This document shows, one piece after another, positions 43,343-51,924 of a stretch of 64,000 bases of DNA. The position numbers and the translations under genes are program-made. Numbering within the stretch: the first letter of the stretch is position 1; every line of letters starts with the position of its first letter. Origin of the DNA: an uncultured Prevotellaceae bacterium (lineage in GTDB: Bacteria > Bacteroidota > Bacteroidia > Bacteroidales > Bacteroidaceae); assembly GCA_946406435.1 (NCBI GenBank), contig CAMJKP010000010.1, forward strand, positions 1 through 64,000, written 5' to 3'. The notes beneath the pieces are model-generated. The model was given only the letters and a program-made list of their open reading frames with translations, was not told where the DNA came from and searched no databases.

Positions 43343-44470
43343 ATGGAAAAAGTAATTCTTACAGGTGATCGCCCAACTGGAAAGTTGCATATTGGTCACT
43401 ATGTTGGTTCACTTCGTCGTCGTGTTGAACTACAGAACTCAGGTGAGTATGATAAGATATTCATTATGATTGCCGATGCTCAGGCTCTCACAGATAATGC
43501 CGATAATCCAGAGAAGATTCGCCAGAATGTCATAGAGGTGGCTCTCGATTATCTTTCTGCCGGTCTTGACCCAAACAAGTGTAATCTCTTTATTCAGAGT
43601 GCTGTTCCTGAACTTACTGAATTGACATTCTATTATATGAATCTTGTAAGCGTTCAGCGACTTCAGCGTAACCCAACCGTAAAGACAGAGTTGGAAATGC
43701 GCAAATTTGAAGGTGGCACGCCAACAGGTTTCTTCTGCTATCCTATCTCGCAAGCTGCAGATATTACTCTTTTCAAAGCTACAACAGTACCTGTAGGTGA
43801 AGACCAGAAGCCTATGCTTGAGCAGACAAACGAGATTGTTCGTCGTTTCAACAATATCTATGGTGAAACACTTGTTGAGCCAAAGATTCTTCTTCCTGAT
43901 AATGCAGCTTGTCTCCGTTTGCCGGGAACTGACGGTAAGGCTAAGATGTCAAAGTCACTTGGCAACTGCATCTATCTTTCTGATACTCCAAAGGAACTGA
44001 AGAAGAAGGTGAACTCTATGTTTACCGACCCTCTCCATCTTAATATCGAGGATCCAGGTCATCTACAGGGCACTTATACTGATGCTGATGGTAATGAGCA
44101 GAGTTATCAGAATACTGTTTTTGTATATCTTGACGCATTCTGCGAGGATAGTGACTTTGAGAAGTTCCTCCCAGATTACAAGAACCTTGATGAGATGAAG
44201 GCTCATTATATTAAGGGAGGTCTTGGTGATGGTACTTGTAAGAAATTCCTCCTCAACGTACTCAACGACCGTCTGGAGCCAATTCGTCAGCGTCGTAAGG
44301 AATACGAGAAGGATATCCCAGGCGTTTATGAGATTCTTCGTCGCGGAACAGAAGAGGCACGTAAGGTTGGTGCACAAACACTTGCAGAAGTTCGTCACGC
44401 TATGCGTATCGACTACTTTGATGATAAGGAACTTATTGCCGAGCAGGCAAAGAGATTTGCTCAGCAGTAA
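43343..44470 (+). CDS. trpS: Tryptophan--tRNA ligase
   Basis: This is a class I synthetase of 375 residues that charges tRNA-Trp. It has the HIGH-type motif [10 protein letters not shown] (11-20), the KMSKS loop AKMSKSLGN at about 200-208, and the family stretch [10 protein letters not shown]. The extra length past the bacterial standard of about 330 residues comes from the C-terminal region and is usual for Bacteroidetes. It has its own promoter and a very strong terminator. No attenuator features are visible. Confidence 0.95.
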   Translation: MEKVILTGDRPTGKLHIGHYVGSLRRRVELQNSGEYDKIFIMIADAQALTDNADNPEKIRQNVIEVALDYLSAGLDPNKCNLFIQSAVPELTELTFYYMNLVSVQRLQRNPTVKTELEMRKFEGGTPTGFFCYPISQAADITLFKATTVPVGEDQKPMLEQTNEIVRRFNNIYGETLVEPKILLPDNAACLRLPGTDGKAKMSKSLGNCIYLSDTPKELKKKVNSMFTDPLHLNIEDPGHLQGTYTDADGNEQSYQNTVFVYLDAFCEDSDFEKFLPDYKNLDEMKAHYIKGGLGDGTCKKFLLNVLNDRLEPIRQRRKEYEKDIPGVYEILRRGTEEARKVGAQTLAEVRHAMRIDYFDDKELIAEQAKRFAQQ

Positions 44471-44511
44471 ACTCCGCAATACATAATATTTTGCTCCTAT
44501 GCAAAAACAAT

Positions 44512-44555
44512 AGAAGTCCAATTCAACGTGAGTTTGAATTGGACTTCTGTATATA
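44512..44555 (+). terminator. Terminator of trpS
   Basis: A perfect 15-bp stem, agaagtccaattcaa with its complement around a 7-base loop, ends at 44548 and is followed by gtatat and A-rich DNA. The T-run is poor on this strand, but the stem is unusually strong. Confidence 0.7.
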
Positions 44556-44628
44556 AAAAAGCGAGGAAGAATGCACTAACCTTGAGGTGCTAAGCCGGGG
44601 CGTGTGATTTGAACCTCTTCCTCGTTTT
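44555..44628 (-). ncRNA. Candidate small RNA gene of about 70 bases
   Basis: On the minus strand an exact -7 box (TATCTTTG, 44642-44635) is followed about 10 bases later by cgaggaaga, which pairs perfectly with tcttcctcg 45 bases on, and then by a run of six T. The closed stem encloses gcac/gtgc and a G/C-rich middle (cgccccgg). The T-arm-like ggttcaaatc inside does not fold as a tRNA. Promoter, closing stem and T-run in the right order suggest an independent transcript. I know of no family for it. Confidence 0.45.
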
Positions 44629-44634
44629 CTGTTG

Positions 44635-44642
44635 CAAAGATA
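44635..44642 (-). promoter_or_regulatory. -7 box of the candidate small RNA
   Basis: It reads TATCTTTG on the minus strand, an exact TAnnTTTG match with no protein start downstream within 200 bases. Confidence 0.55.
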
Positions 44643-44850
44643 TGCAATATTTTTTGAATCTCCAAATATTTTTGCTAAATTTGCAATAAATAGCAAGAAA
44701 AACGTCTTTTGTAACTCCTATGTTCCTCTTATGCTGCTCTTATGTAGCTCTTATTGTGAATGGGAGGTTGTAGGGAGTTTACAATAATCTTATGGCAGAC
44801 GCACTTAATAGAACTTGGATTTGAGCTCCAAAGCAAAAACTTACATCTCA

Positions 44851-44960
44851 GGTCCGCTTCTCCTTCGCTTCTAGTCCGATTCTAAACCGTTCCTTAGAAT
44901 GGGAGTAAGATGGGACTTACAACGGACTTGCAACGGACTTACATGGGAGGAAGAACGGAG
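44851..44960. repeat. Array D of 11-base units in two opposed halves
   Basis: The left half runs tccgcttctcc, ttcgcttctag, tccgattctaa and accgttcctta, then gaatggga. The right half runs tgggacttaca (44911-44921), acggacttgca, acggacttaca and tgggaggaaga. Layout and wording match array B at 3121-3240, 41 kb away. Confidence 0.8.
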
Positions 44961-44976
44961 GTAGAGGCGAGTTGAA

Positions 44977-46032
44977 TTATTTCAGCTTACTCTGAATATA
45001 CTCACTTACGGCTTTTGCGTGTCGTACAGGATTACTAACCTGTTGTCCAACCTCTGATGTGAGGTGCTCCATACCATTCTTTACGTTTTGTAACTCGTTG
45101 AAGAAATTGCTAAAAGCACTCTGTACCCTGTTTGGACGACGACGACGTTTGTCGGCATTTGGGTTGACAACAATACGTATGCCTTGGTGTACAAGTTCAA
45201 TATCGAGGTCGGCTGGTGCTTCTATAGGATCGCCATCATAGTGGATAACACCAGGTTGCTCTCGGTGTATATGGAGCTTGCTCGTCTTGAAGCATTTAAT
45301 CTTGGAGTTCTTGTCCAAAGTCTTATTGAACATCTCAAGACTAATACTTGGAGCCTCTATGATGTCGAAAGGTTCGATGATGACAACATCCATCAGACCA
45401 TCTTTCATGCTTGCTTGTGGGGCAATATAGGCGTCATTACCATATTGTGAGGCATTAGCGCATGACACGAGAAATGCCTTGTAGCTTACCTTTGCATCAT
45501 CGAGTGTGAGGGTGTAAGTCTCTGGCTTATAGCTCAGTCCTTCCTTCAGAATGTTCTCTGCATAGGTGATAGGACCACGTTTGCCAGCTTCTGCAAACTT
45601 GGCACTTATGAAGGCATCAAAGCCCATTCCACAGGTGCAGAAGAATGGATGACCATTGATGACACCATAGTCAAGGTCGTGGATTTCGCAGGTGTTGATG
45701 ACCTCAAGAGCACCTTTTGTGTTGAGAGGTAGCATTAGATGACGGGCAAGACCATTGCCAGAACCGCATGGGATGATACCAAGGGCTGTCTTGCTCTGGG
45801 TAAGGGCACGTGCAACCTCGTTTATGGTTCCGTCTCCGCCCACAGCTACTACGACATCTATTCCCGCCTCTCTTGCTTCTTTGGCGAGAACAGACGCATG
45901 ACCAGCATATTCGGTAAACTTTATTTCTATATCAAATCGGTTCTTGTCGATGTACTTGTCAATAAGAGCCGGCATGGATTTTTTACTTGCTGTACCGGAT
46001 ATGGGGTTTATGATGAAAACTATCTTTTGCAC
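44977..46032 (-). CDS. Diacylglycerol/sphingosine-kinase family lipid kinase
   Basis: The 351-residue protein has FIINPISGT at the N-terminus, GGDGT (65-69) with INEVA following, and GCGNGLAR-type PCGSGNGLARHL, the catalytic signatures of the YegS/DgkB/sphingosine-kinase fold. It would phosphorylate a lipid hydroxyl with ATP at the inner membrane. The gene is divergent from serine palmitoyltransferase with 197 bases between, so a sphingoid base or ceramide is an attractive substrate, though diacylglycerol is the default. A basic KRRRRPNR stretch and a C-terminal helix follow the catalytic part. Confidence 0.85.
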   Translation of the reverse strand: MQKIVFIINPISGTASKKSMPALIDKYIDKNRFDIEIKFTEYAGHASVLAKEAREAGIDVVVAVGGDGTINEVARALTQSKTALGIIPCGSGNGLARHLMLPLNTKGALEVINTCEIHDLDYGVINGHPFFCTCGMGFDAFISAKFAEAGKRGPITYAENILKEGLSYKPETYTLTLDDAKVSYKAFLVSCANASQYGNDAYIAPQASMKDGLMDVVIIEPFDIIEAPSISLEMFNKTLDKNSKIKCFKTSKLHIHREQPGVIHYDGDPIEAPADLDIELVHQGIRIVVNPNADKRRRRPNRVQSAFSNFFNELQNVKNGMEHLTSEVGQQVSNPVRHAKAVSEYIQSKLK

Positions 46033-46051
46033 GATTAAATGAATTTGAATG

Positions 46052-46059
46052 CAAATTTA
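46052..46059 (-). promoter_or_regulatory. Bacteroidetes -7 box for the lipid kinase
   Basis: It reads TAAATTTG on the minus strand, 20 bases before the lipid kinase start. Confidence 0.6.
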
Positions 46060-46154
46060 TAAAAAAATGCATATATTTGTAGAGGTTGTAATGAATTTTT
46101 AACGAAAAAGAGATTTTTATTGACTTAATTGTGCCATATTAGGCAATTTTTTTG

Positions 46155-46162
46155 TATCTTTG
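46155..46162 (+). promoter_or_regulatory. Bacteroidetes -7 box for serine palmitoyltransferase
   Basis: It reads TATCTTTG, followed by the same gcatgctgaa as at trpS, 68 bases before the start codon. Confidence 0.75.
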
Positions 46163-46229
46163 CATGCTGAATGGATAACTATGTGTTGTCGGTTCGCTGT
46201 AAGAAGAATAAAAAATACATTATATTATA

Positions 46230-47420
46230 ATGGGACAGTTACAAGAAAAGTACAAAAATTATCGTTTGCCGCAGAAATTGCAGGAAAAAGGATTATATCC
46301 TTATTTCCGCTGTATCACAGGCAAGCAGGGCACTGAAGTGGAAATGGGCGATCATCATGTATTGATGTTTGGCTCAAACGCCTATACAGGACTTGTTGGT
46401 GATCAGCGCATTATTGATGCTGCTAAGGCTGCAACCGATAAATATGGCACAGGTTGTGCGGGCAGTCGTTTCCTGAATGGTACACTTGATATCCATGTTA
46501 ATCTGGAAAAGGAACTTGCTGAGTTTGTTGGTAAAGAAGAGGCTTTGTGCTTCTCTACTGGTTTCACTGTAAACTCAGGCGTTATTGCTGCAATAGGTGG
46601 TCGTGAGGACTATATTCTTTGTGATGACCGTGATCATGCAAGTATCGTAGATGGGCGTCGTCTTAGCTTCGCTCATCAGTTGAAGTTCAAGCATAACGAT
46701 ATGGAGGATCTTGAGCGTATTCTGAAGACTCTTCCTTATGATGCTATCAAGCTTATCGTTGTTGATGGTGTATTCTCTATGGAGGGCGATCTTTGTAAGT
46801 TGCCTGAGATTGTAGAATTGAAGAAGAAGTACAATTGCTCAATCATGGTTGATGAGGCTCATGGTCTTGGCGTATTTGGTAAGCAGGGCCGTGGCGTATG
46901 TGACCATTTCGGCTTGACAGATGAGGTTGACCTGATTATGGGTACATTCTCTAAGTCACTTGCTTCTATCGGTGGTTTCATTGCAGGTGACTGGGATACA
47001 ATCAACTACCTGCGTCATTCCGCTCGTACTTATATGTTCTCAGCATCAAACACACCTGCTGCTACAGCTGCAGCTAAGTGTGCTCTTGATATCATTAAGA
47101 GTGAGCCAGAGCGTATTAAGGCTCTATGGGATGTAACCAACTATGCACTTAGCCGCTTTAAGGAAGAAGGATTTGAGATTGGTGATACAGAGTCGCCAAT
47201 TATCCCACTTTACATCCGTGATATGGAGAAGACATTCGCCGTTACATCTATTGCTTTCGAGCGTGGCGTGTTCATCAATCCTGTTGTGCCACCTGCATGT
47301 GCTCCATCTGATACCTTGGTAAGATATGCTTTGATGGCAACTCACACAAAGGAACAGGTTGACCGTTCGGTTAAGATTCTAAAGGGTATCTTCACAGAGT
47401 TGGACATAATAAAAGCCTAA
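46230..47420 (+). CDS. spt: Serine palmitoyltransferase
   Basis: SPT joins serine and an acyl-CoA to 3-ketosphinganine, the first step of sphingolipid synthesis, a Bacteroidetes trait. The 396-residue alpha-oxoamine synthase shows MFGSNAYTGL, GTGCAGSRFLNGT, DDRDHASIVDG, VDEAHGLGVFG and the PLP lysine in TFSKSLASIGGF (about residue 240). The wording matches Bacteroides SPT more closely than KBL or BioF, which are the alternatives. A strong terminator follows. Confidence 0.92.
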   Translation: MGQLQEKYKNYRLPQKLQEKGLYPYFRCITGKQGTEVEMGDHHVLMFGSNAYTGLVGDQRIIDAAKAATDKYGTGCAGSRFLNGTLDIHVNLEKELAEFVGKEEALCFSTGFTVNSGVIAAIGGREDYILCDDRDHASIVDGRRLSFAHQLKFKHNDMEDLERILKTLPYDAIKLIVVDGVFSMEGDLCKLPEIVELKKKYNCSIMVDEAHGLGVFGKQGRGVCDHFGLTDEVDLIMGTFSKSLASIGGFIAGDWDTINYLRHSARTYMFSASNTPAATAAAKCALDIIKSEPERIKALWDVTNYALSRFKEEGFEIGDTESPIIPLYIRDMEKTFAVTSIAFERGVFINPVVPPACAPSDTLVRYALMATHTKEQVDRSVKILKGIFTELDIIKA

Positions 47421-47454
47421 CAAAAGCTTCCCAAAGGGAAGAATGTTATATAGT

Positions 47455-47495
47455 AATGCCGCTTATGGAACAACCATAAGCGGCATTTGTTTTTA
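47455..47495 (+). terminator. Terminator of serine palmitoyltransferase
   Basis: A perfect 14-bp stem, aatgccgcttatgg with its complement around a 5-base loop, is followed by tgtttttatt. Confidence 0.88.
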
Positions 47496-47534
47496 TTAAT
47501 CCTTTGTTAGTTCTTTAATTGAATATTCTATAAA

Positions 47535-47569
47535 GCATCCTTCTCTTTGGGAAGGCTTTCGTTAGGCTT
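47535..47569. repeat. Dispersed ccttctctttgggaagg hairpin
   Basis: catccttctctttgggaagg then ctttcgttaggct. It is nearly the same as 8570-8602 and overlaps the end of the HD hydrolase gene. A related cttcccaaagggaag lies at 47427-47441. Confidence 0.5.
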
Positions 47570-48113
47570 TGAATTCTTCATGCCATTTCTTGAAACGTTC
47601 AGCTCCTTCTTCACCGAACTTTTCAATACTCTTTAAGGCACGTTCGTATGATTTCTCTACTTTTGGATGTGTCTTTGAGAAGAACTTGTCTGCATAGCAG
47701 ATAATCTGTTCTGCCAAAGTTTCTGGTAAGAAATCCTCATGTGGAAGGGGGAGAGATTGAGCGATAATCTGCTGTTTTGTAAGTCCTGCACCTGTATGTC
47801 GTTCGCAAACACGTGCGTAAGGTTCTATTTCTTCTTGTGATAATCCAAACAGATGCGCATCTTCACGTAGCATCTGTGCTCCTATTCGTCCATGACAGAT
47901 ATATGGCTCTGTACCGTAACATTCAATTCCTGCAGCATCACATCGAATGATACCAATATCATGAAGCATGGCTGCAGCCTCTATGAAAGGTATCAGATCA
48001 GGATCTTTGCAGACTTTGATAGCCTTATCAGCTACCATTCTGCTATGTACCATTAGTATGTCGCGAAGTTTGCCAGGAGCATAATAATGGTCTATTATCT
48101 GCTGGTAGTTCAT
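47562..48113 (-). CDS. HD-domain hydrolase
   Basis: The 183-residue HD superfamily protein has His23 (VHSRMV), the AMLHDIGI pair, a GTEPYICHGRIGA loop and a further ERHTGAGL His, the metal ligands of HD phosphohydrolases. It fits the small COG2316-like group of unknown substrate. It overlaps the esterase gene upstream by four bases and is the last gene of the polysaccharide export operon, so a link to that system or chance co-transcription are both possible. Confidence 0.82.
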   Translation of the reverse strand: MNYQQIIDHYYAPGKLRDILMVHSRMVADKAIKVCKDPDLIPFIEAAAMLHDIGIIRCDAAGIECYGTEPYICHGRIGAQMLREDAHLFGLSQEEIEPYARVCERHTGAGLTKQQIIAQSLPLPHEDFLPETLAEQIICYADKFFSKTHPKVEKSYERALKSIEKFGEEGAERFKKWHEEFKA

Positions 48114-48679
48114 GGGCGTAGCTTTTCAATTAATGGTAGTACGACTTTACGAAGCACTTTCTCGTTGAGACGATGTTCGCCTTCAAAGCGTTGCGCATTT
48201 GGATAGTACTTATGAAAGAGATCGTATGTCTTGACAACGGGGTCGTTAATACCGAATAGTCCGTAGCATTTCTCACGATCGTCATCTGTAATATCCTTGA
48301 ATTGTTGTCGTTCTATCTGATTATGATGTTGGATGAGTTCTCGCGTAACCTTAAATTCTTTCTGGTTATCCTTACGGCGATTGAAGAACTTATGAATACC
48401 TGTCTTGAGTCCTGCTCCTGTTGACATGTTCAGAGCTGGATTTACACAGATACGTTTGAAACCTTTCATCTGATGGGCATACATTCCTCCCATGCTTGTA
48501 CCTATGATGATGTCTGGTTGCTGCTCCTCGCAATATTGCCTTAGGTATGGAAGTGCCTCAAGAGGTTCAATTGGTATGTCTGGTGCTATGATTTCATCAT
48601 CGGGAAATATTCTGCGTAGAATCTCAACGGTACCGCTTGCTCCAGAAGATCCGAATCCATGAAAGTATACTATTTTCAT
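48110..48679 (-). CDS. YqiA/YcfP-like alpha/beta-fold esterase
   Basis: The 189-residue protein begins KIVYFHGFGSSGASGTV and has the nucleophile elbow IIGTSMGGMYA (Ser in GxSxG). DPVVKTYD supplies the Asp, and GEHRLNEKV the catalytic His. It resembles the YqiA/YcfP small esterases, whose substrates are unknown. It sits between the CpsB-type phosphatase (8-base gap) and the HD hydrolase. Confidence 0.82.
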   Translation of the reverse strand: MKIVYFHGFGSSGASGTVEILRRIFPDDEIIAPDIPIEPLEALPYLRQYCEEQQPDIIIGTSMGGMYAHQMKGFKRICVNPALNMSTGAGLKTGIHKFFNRRKDNQKEFKVTRELIQHHNQIERQQFKDITDDDREKCYGLFGINDPVVKTYDLFHKYYPNAQRFEGEHRLNEKVLRKVVLPLIEKLRP

Positions 48680-48687
48680 TGTGAGTG

Positions 48688-49407
48688 TTAGTTGGTGGGT
48701 GATAGGTGTTGATGTATGGCTTCAACTGTTTTTTTGTTTAGTGCTTTGTGTTCAAATGCACGTTGAATGGCATGATAGGAATGAGCATCAGAACCGCTAT
48801 AGTTATAATAGCCTTCGTTGAGCAAGAACTCTGCTCGTTCCATTACTTGTTTTCCATACGCCCCAATTAAAGAAGTTATATTCAATTGGAATTTTACACC
48901 CATTTCCTTTATGTTCTCATACTTTTCTGCATCCATGTAAAGATAACGTTCTGGATGTGCAAGGACTGGTGTGAAACCTGCTTTTTGCATATCTCTAAGA
49001 ATACCTTCCATACGCATAGGAGGCTGAACGTATGATGTCTCTATGAGCAATTCGTTTTGATTGTCACCGTATGGCATGAGAATACCTTGCTCCAATCTCT
49101 TTATGAAAAGTCCGTCCATCATATTCTCTGCAGATAGTGCAAGTTCTATGTTGCCTTGATATGCAGATTTCAGTTCTTCAAAACGTGTTTTTAGCTTTTC
49201 GGGAGTGTTGGGACAATCTTCCATGATATGAGGTGTTAGCCACACCTTCTTTACTCCCATTTGTTCATACATCGAGAGTATCGCAAGAGACTCTTTAATG
49301 GATTGGATTCCATCATCCACACCAGGAAGAATATGTGAATGACGGTCTGTCCATCCATCAAATATTTCTGATTGCTGCAGATTATATTTGCTTGAGAAAG
49401 GCCACAT
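48688..49407 (-). CDS. CpsB/Wzb-type PHP tyrosine phosphatase
   Basis: This metal-dependent PHP-family phosphatase of 239 residues would remove phosphate from the Wzc tyrosine tail. DRHSHILPGVDDG is the N-terminal metal motif, SIKESLAIL follows, and HPERYLYM and SGSDAHS supply later metal ligands. It starts 3 bases after wzc and is read with it. The dephosphorylation cycle controls polymer length in related systems. Confidence 0.9.
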   Translation of the reverse strand: MWPFSSKYNLQQSEIFDGWTDRHSHILPGVDDGIQSIKESLAILSMYEQMGVKKVWLTPHIMEDCPNTPEKLKTRFEELKSAYQGNIELALSAENMMDGLFIKRLEQGILMPYGDNQNELLIETSYVQPPMRMEGILRDMQKAGFTPVLAHPERYLYMDAEKYENIKEMGVKFQLNITSLIGAYGKQVMERAEFLLNEGYYNYSGSDAHSYHAIQRAFEHKALNKKTVEAIHQHLSPTN

Positions 49408-49410
49408 AAT

Positions 49411-51921
49411 TTAGAAATCCTTACTACTATATCCTTCTGAATATCCACTTCCATAGTAACCGTAGCCACCGTATCCGTATCCATAGCCATAACCATAGCG
49501 GTATCCATAGCGACGATAACCATAGCGTGAATTTGCCGTAAGTGTACCATTAAGGATGACTCCCATGTTGTTGAAACGCTGATCATCGTAATACTCTTCG
49601 ATGATAGGTAGGAAATCAAGTTCCATGAGACCTACACGGATAACGAAGAGTGAGATGTCTGCATGTTTCGCAAGAATACTTGTATCAGCAACAATCTCAA
49701 CAGGTGGGCAATCGAAGAACACGTAGTCGAACTCTTCACGAATCTCGTTGATAAGTTCCGTGAAACGGTCATAGCTGATAATCTCTGCTGGGTTAGGAGG
49801 CAAGGTGCCGGCAGGAAGAATGAAGAATGTATCTGAACCTTCACCAGGAATAAGTACATCATGCCAGTCGGATACGGCTCCGTTGATGTAGTCCGATACT
49901 CCTTGATCTGGTTTACCGACATAGTCAGAAAGAGAGCGACGACGAAGGTCAAGGTCGATAGCACATACTTTTTTGCCTTTGAGTGACATACATTTTGCAA
50001 GGTTGTAGCTTATGAACGTCTTACCAGAACCAGGATTTGCAGAAGTAGTCATGATAACTTTGAGATCCTTGTTCTGGCCAATCATAAACTCGACATTTGT
50101 ACGAAGCACGCGGAAAGCCTCATTGATAATGTTACGGCTTCCTTGTTTAACTACAATATGAGCCTTTGATTTTACTCGTTTCTTGTGATTAACACTACTA
50201 TTTCGCTTGAGATTCTTTATTTTTTCAGAAACGGTCTTAACGTATGATGTACTCTCTTCATCTGGGAATTCCAATTGTGGAAGTTCACCGACAAAAGGAA
50301 TAGGGAGTTTCTCGATATCCTTGCGTCCACGAACCTTGGTGTTTAAGAACTCACGAAGTACAATGACAAGGAATGGGAAGCCCAAACCAATTCCAAGGGC
50401 AATCATCCATATTTTCTTGTTGTTTGGATATGCCTGTTGACTTGAACCGCTTGAGCGCTGTAGGATACGTGTGTTGTATGCATCAAATGTCTGGTTCAAG
50501 TTATTCTGCTCACGAGTTTGTAGGAGATAGGTGAAAAGTTGCTCCTTTATCTTGCGACGACGCTCAATATCAACGTATTTCTTTGCCTTTGATGGAGTCT
50601 TATCTATTTCTTTGTTATTGCGTTGATTGTTGGTATGCAACATCTGAACCTGTGTGTTGAGCATAGCCAAATGCGTATCGAGTGTTGATATTATGCCTCG
50701 ACGTAACACCTCCATCTGTTTTATAATATCACCAACCATAGGGTTGGATTCTGAGGATGCAGAAATGAGATTACTACGCTCTAAAACTAAACCATTATAT
50801 TCGTTTACTTGTTGTTGAAGTGCAGGGTTGTTTATCCCCGCACTAAGAGGAAGAATGTGGTTATTGTCTTTTATATTGTTAAGATGATTGCGGAAATATT
50901 GGGTGAGAGTAAGTTCGTTTTCCAAAGATAATCCTTGATCATCATATTGGTATGAACGTTGCATGTATCGTTGCCCTTCCTCTGTAAGATTAAGTGTGTG
51001 ATTTGATATCTGATAATCACTCATCTCATTCTCTACATCACCAAGTTCTTTCTCCAAATCTACAAGACGGGCTTCAATGAATTGGTTCGTGGATTTGATA
51101 ATCTGATTTTTGTCTTCTATCCATTGTTTGTTGTAAACCGCAATAAGCGTGTTGAGAACATCGTCTGCACGCTCAATGTTCACATCTGTCAGAGAAAGAT
51201 CGATGACAGATGATCTTTCATCTGTGTTGGCTACATATAGATTCCCGAGATAATACTGTGTTGCTGCATTAACCGTTGTTTTAACTACGGTTATGCGTTC
51301 GTTTGAACGCCATTGGAAAATTTCAGAAGGACTAATAGTGATATATCCGAAAGGCGTCTTTATTGGTTTGTTGAATTCTCCTTTATATTTTAGTCTTCCG
51401 TGTCCTGCGCTATGCTCTTTGTCCCATTTCAAGATAATCTCTTTGTCATTTTTGATTTCAACATCAAATTCCGTGTTGATTCTGTCAGAAGAAAACTTTG
51501 CGACAATAGGAAGACTTGAACCGTATAGCGCAGTATTGCGCAAATGTCCTTGGACTTCATATCTAGTGTCAAGATTTAATTGCTTAACCACTTTTTCCAT
51601 AAGATCCGGCTTGCGGAAAGCAATAATCTCATTGTTCAGTGATGTGTTAGGCATTATGCTCTTTCCATTTCTGAACTTTGTAAAGACATTGTCCATAGCT
51701 TCACTCTCTTTGGCGTCTTTAACAACGAGTGATGCACTACGTACATATATAGGCTGTGTAATTCGTAGGTATATAAATGCTGCAGAGCATGTGATGGTAA
51801 CACAGAGGACGAACCAAAACCAGTTACTGATACACAAACCGGGAATGGCAGAGAAATCAAAACTGCTACCTCCATCCTGCTCGTTGAGCATTTGTTTCGC
51901 TTTATTTTGAACTTTACTCAT
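49411..51921 (-). CDS. wzc: Wzc-like polysaccharide co-polymerase and tyrosine kinase
   Basis: The 836-residue inner-membrane protein has an N-terminal transmembrane helix (about 30-50), a long periplasmic coiled-coil domain and a second helix near 500 (IWMIALGIGLGFPFLVIVLREF). The cytosolic BY-kinase domain has Walker A in SANPGSGKT (about 625-635), AIDLDLRRRSL (Walker A') and DYVFFDCPPVE (Walker B). The last 35 residues are extreme: 14 Tyr alternating with Gly and Arg. It works with the Wza-like exporter and the CpsB phosphatase, its direct neighbours. Confidence 0.95.
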   Translation of the reverse strand: MSKVQNKAKQMLNEQDGGSSFDFSAIPGLCISNWFWFVLCVTITCSAAFIYLRITQPIYVRSASLVVKDAKESEAMDNVFTKFRNGKSIMPNTSLNNEIIAFRKPDLMEKVVKQLNLDTRYEVQGHLRNTALYGSSLPIVAKFSSDRINTEFDVEIKNDKEIILKWDKEHSAGHGRLKYKGEFNKPIKTPFGYITISPSEIFQWRSNERITVVKTTVNAATQYYLGNLYVANTDERSSVIDLSLTDVNIERADDVLNTLIAVYNKQWIEDKNQIIKSTNQFIEARLVDLEKELGDVENEMSDYQISNHTLNLTEEGQRYMQRSYQYDDQGLSLENELTLTQYFRNHLNNIKDNNHILPLSAGINNPALQQQVNEYNGLVLERSNLISASSESNPMVGDIIKQMEVLRRGIISTLDTHLAMLNTQVQMLHTNNQRNNKEIDKTPSKAKKYVDIERRRKIKEQLFTYLLQTREQNNLNQTFDAYNTRILQRSSGSSQQAYPNNKKIWMIALGIGLGFPFLVIVLREFLNTKVRGRKDIEKLPIPFVGELPQLEFPDEESTSYVKTVSEKIKNLKRNSSVNHKKRVKSKAHIVVKQGSRNIINEAFRVLRTNVEFMIGQNKDLKVIMTTSANPGSGKTFISYNLAKCMSLKGKKVCAIDLDLRRRSLSDYVGKPDQGVSDYINGAVSDWHDVLIPGEGSDTFFILPAGTLPPNPAEIISYDRFTELINEIREEFDYVFFDCPPVEIVADTSILAKHADISLFVIRVGLMELDFLPIIEEYYDDQRFNNMGVILNGTLTANSRYGYRRYGYRYGYGYGYGYGGYGYYGSGYSEGYSSKDF

Positions 51922-51924
51922 AGT

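Larger units (their letters stand above)
44471..44976. other. Non-coding region with terminator, candidate small RNA and array
   Basis: It contains the trpS terminator (44512-44555), a promoter and hairpin on the minus strand that look like a small RNA gene (44555-44642), about 200 bases without clear features, and 11-base array D (44851-44960). No protein gene is supported. Confidence 0.7.

Noticed and set aside
44561..44624. Possible tRNA at the T-loop-like ggttcaaatc
   Set aside because: No acceptor, D or anticodon arms form around it; the flanking bases do not pair as a T stem. A small RNA or terminator fits better.
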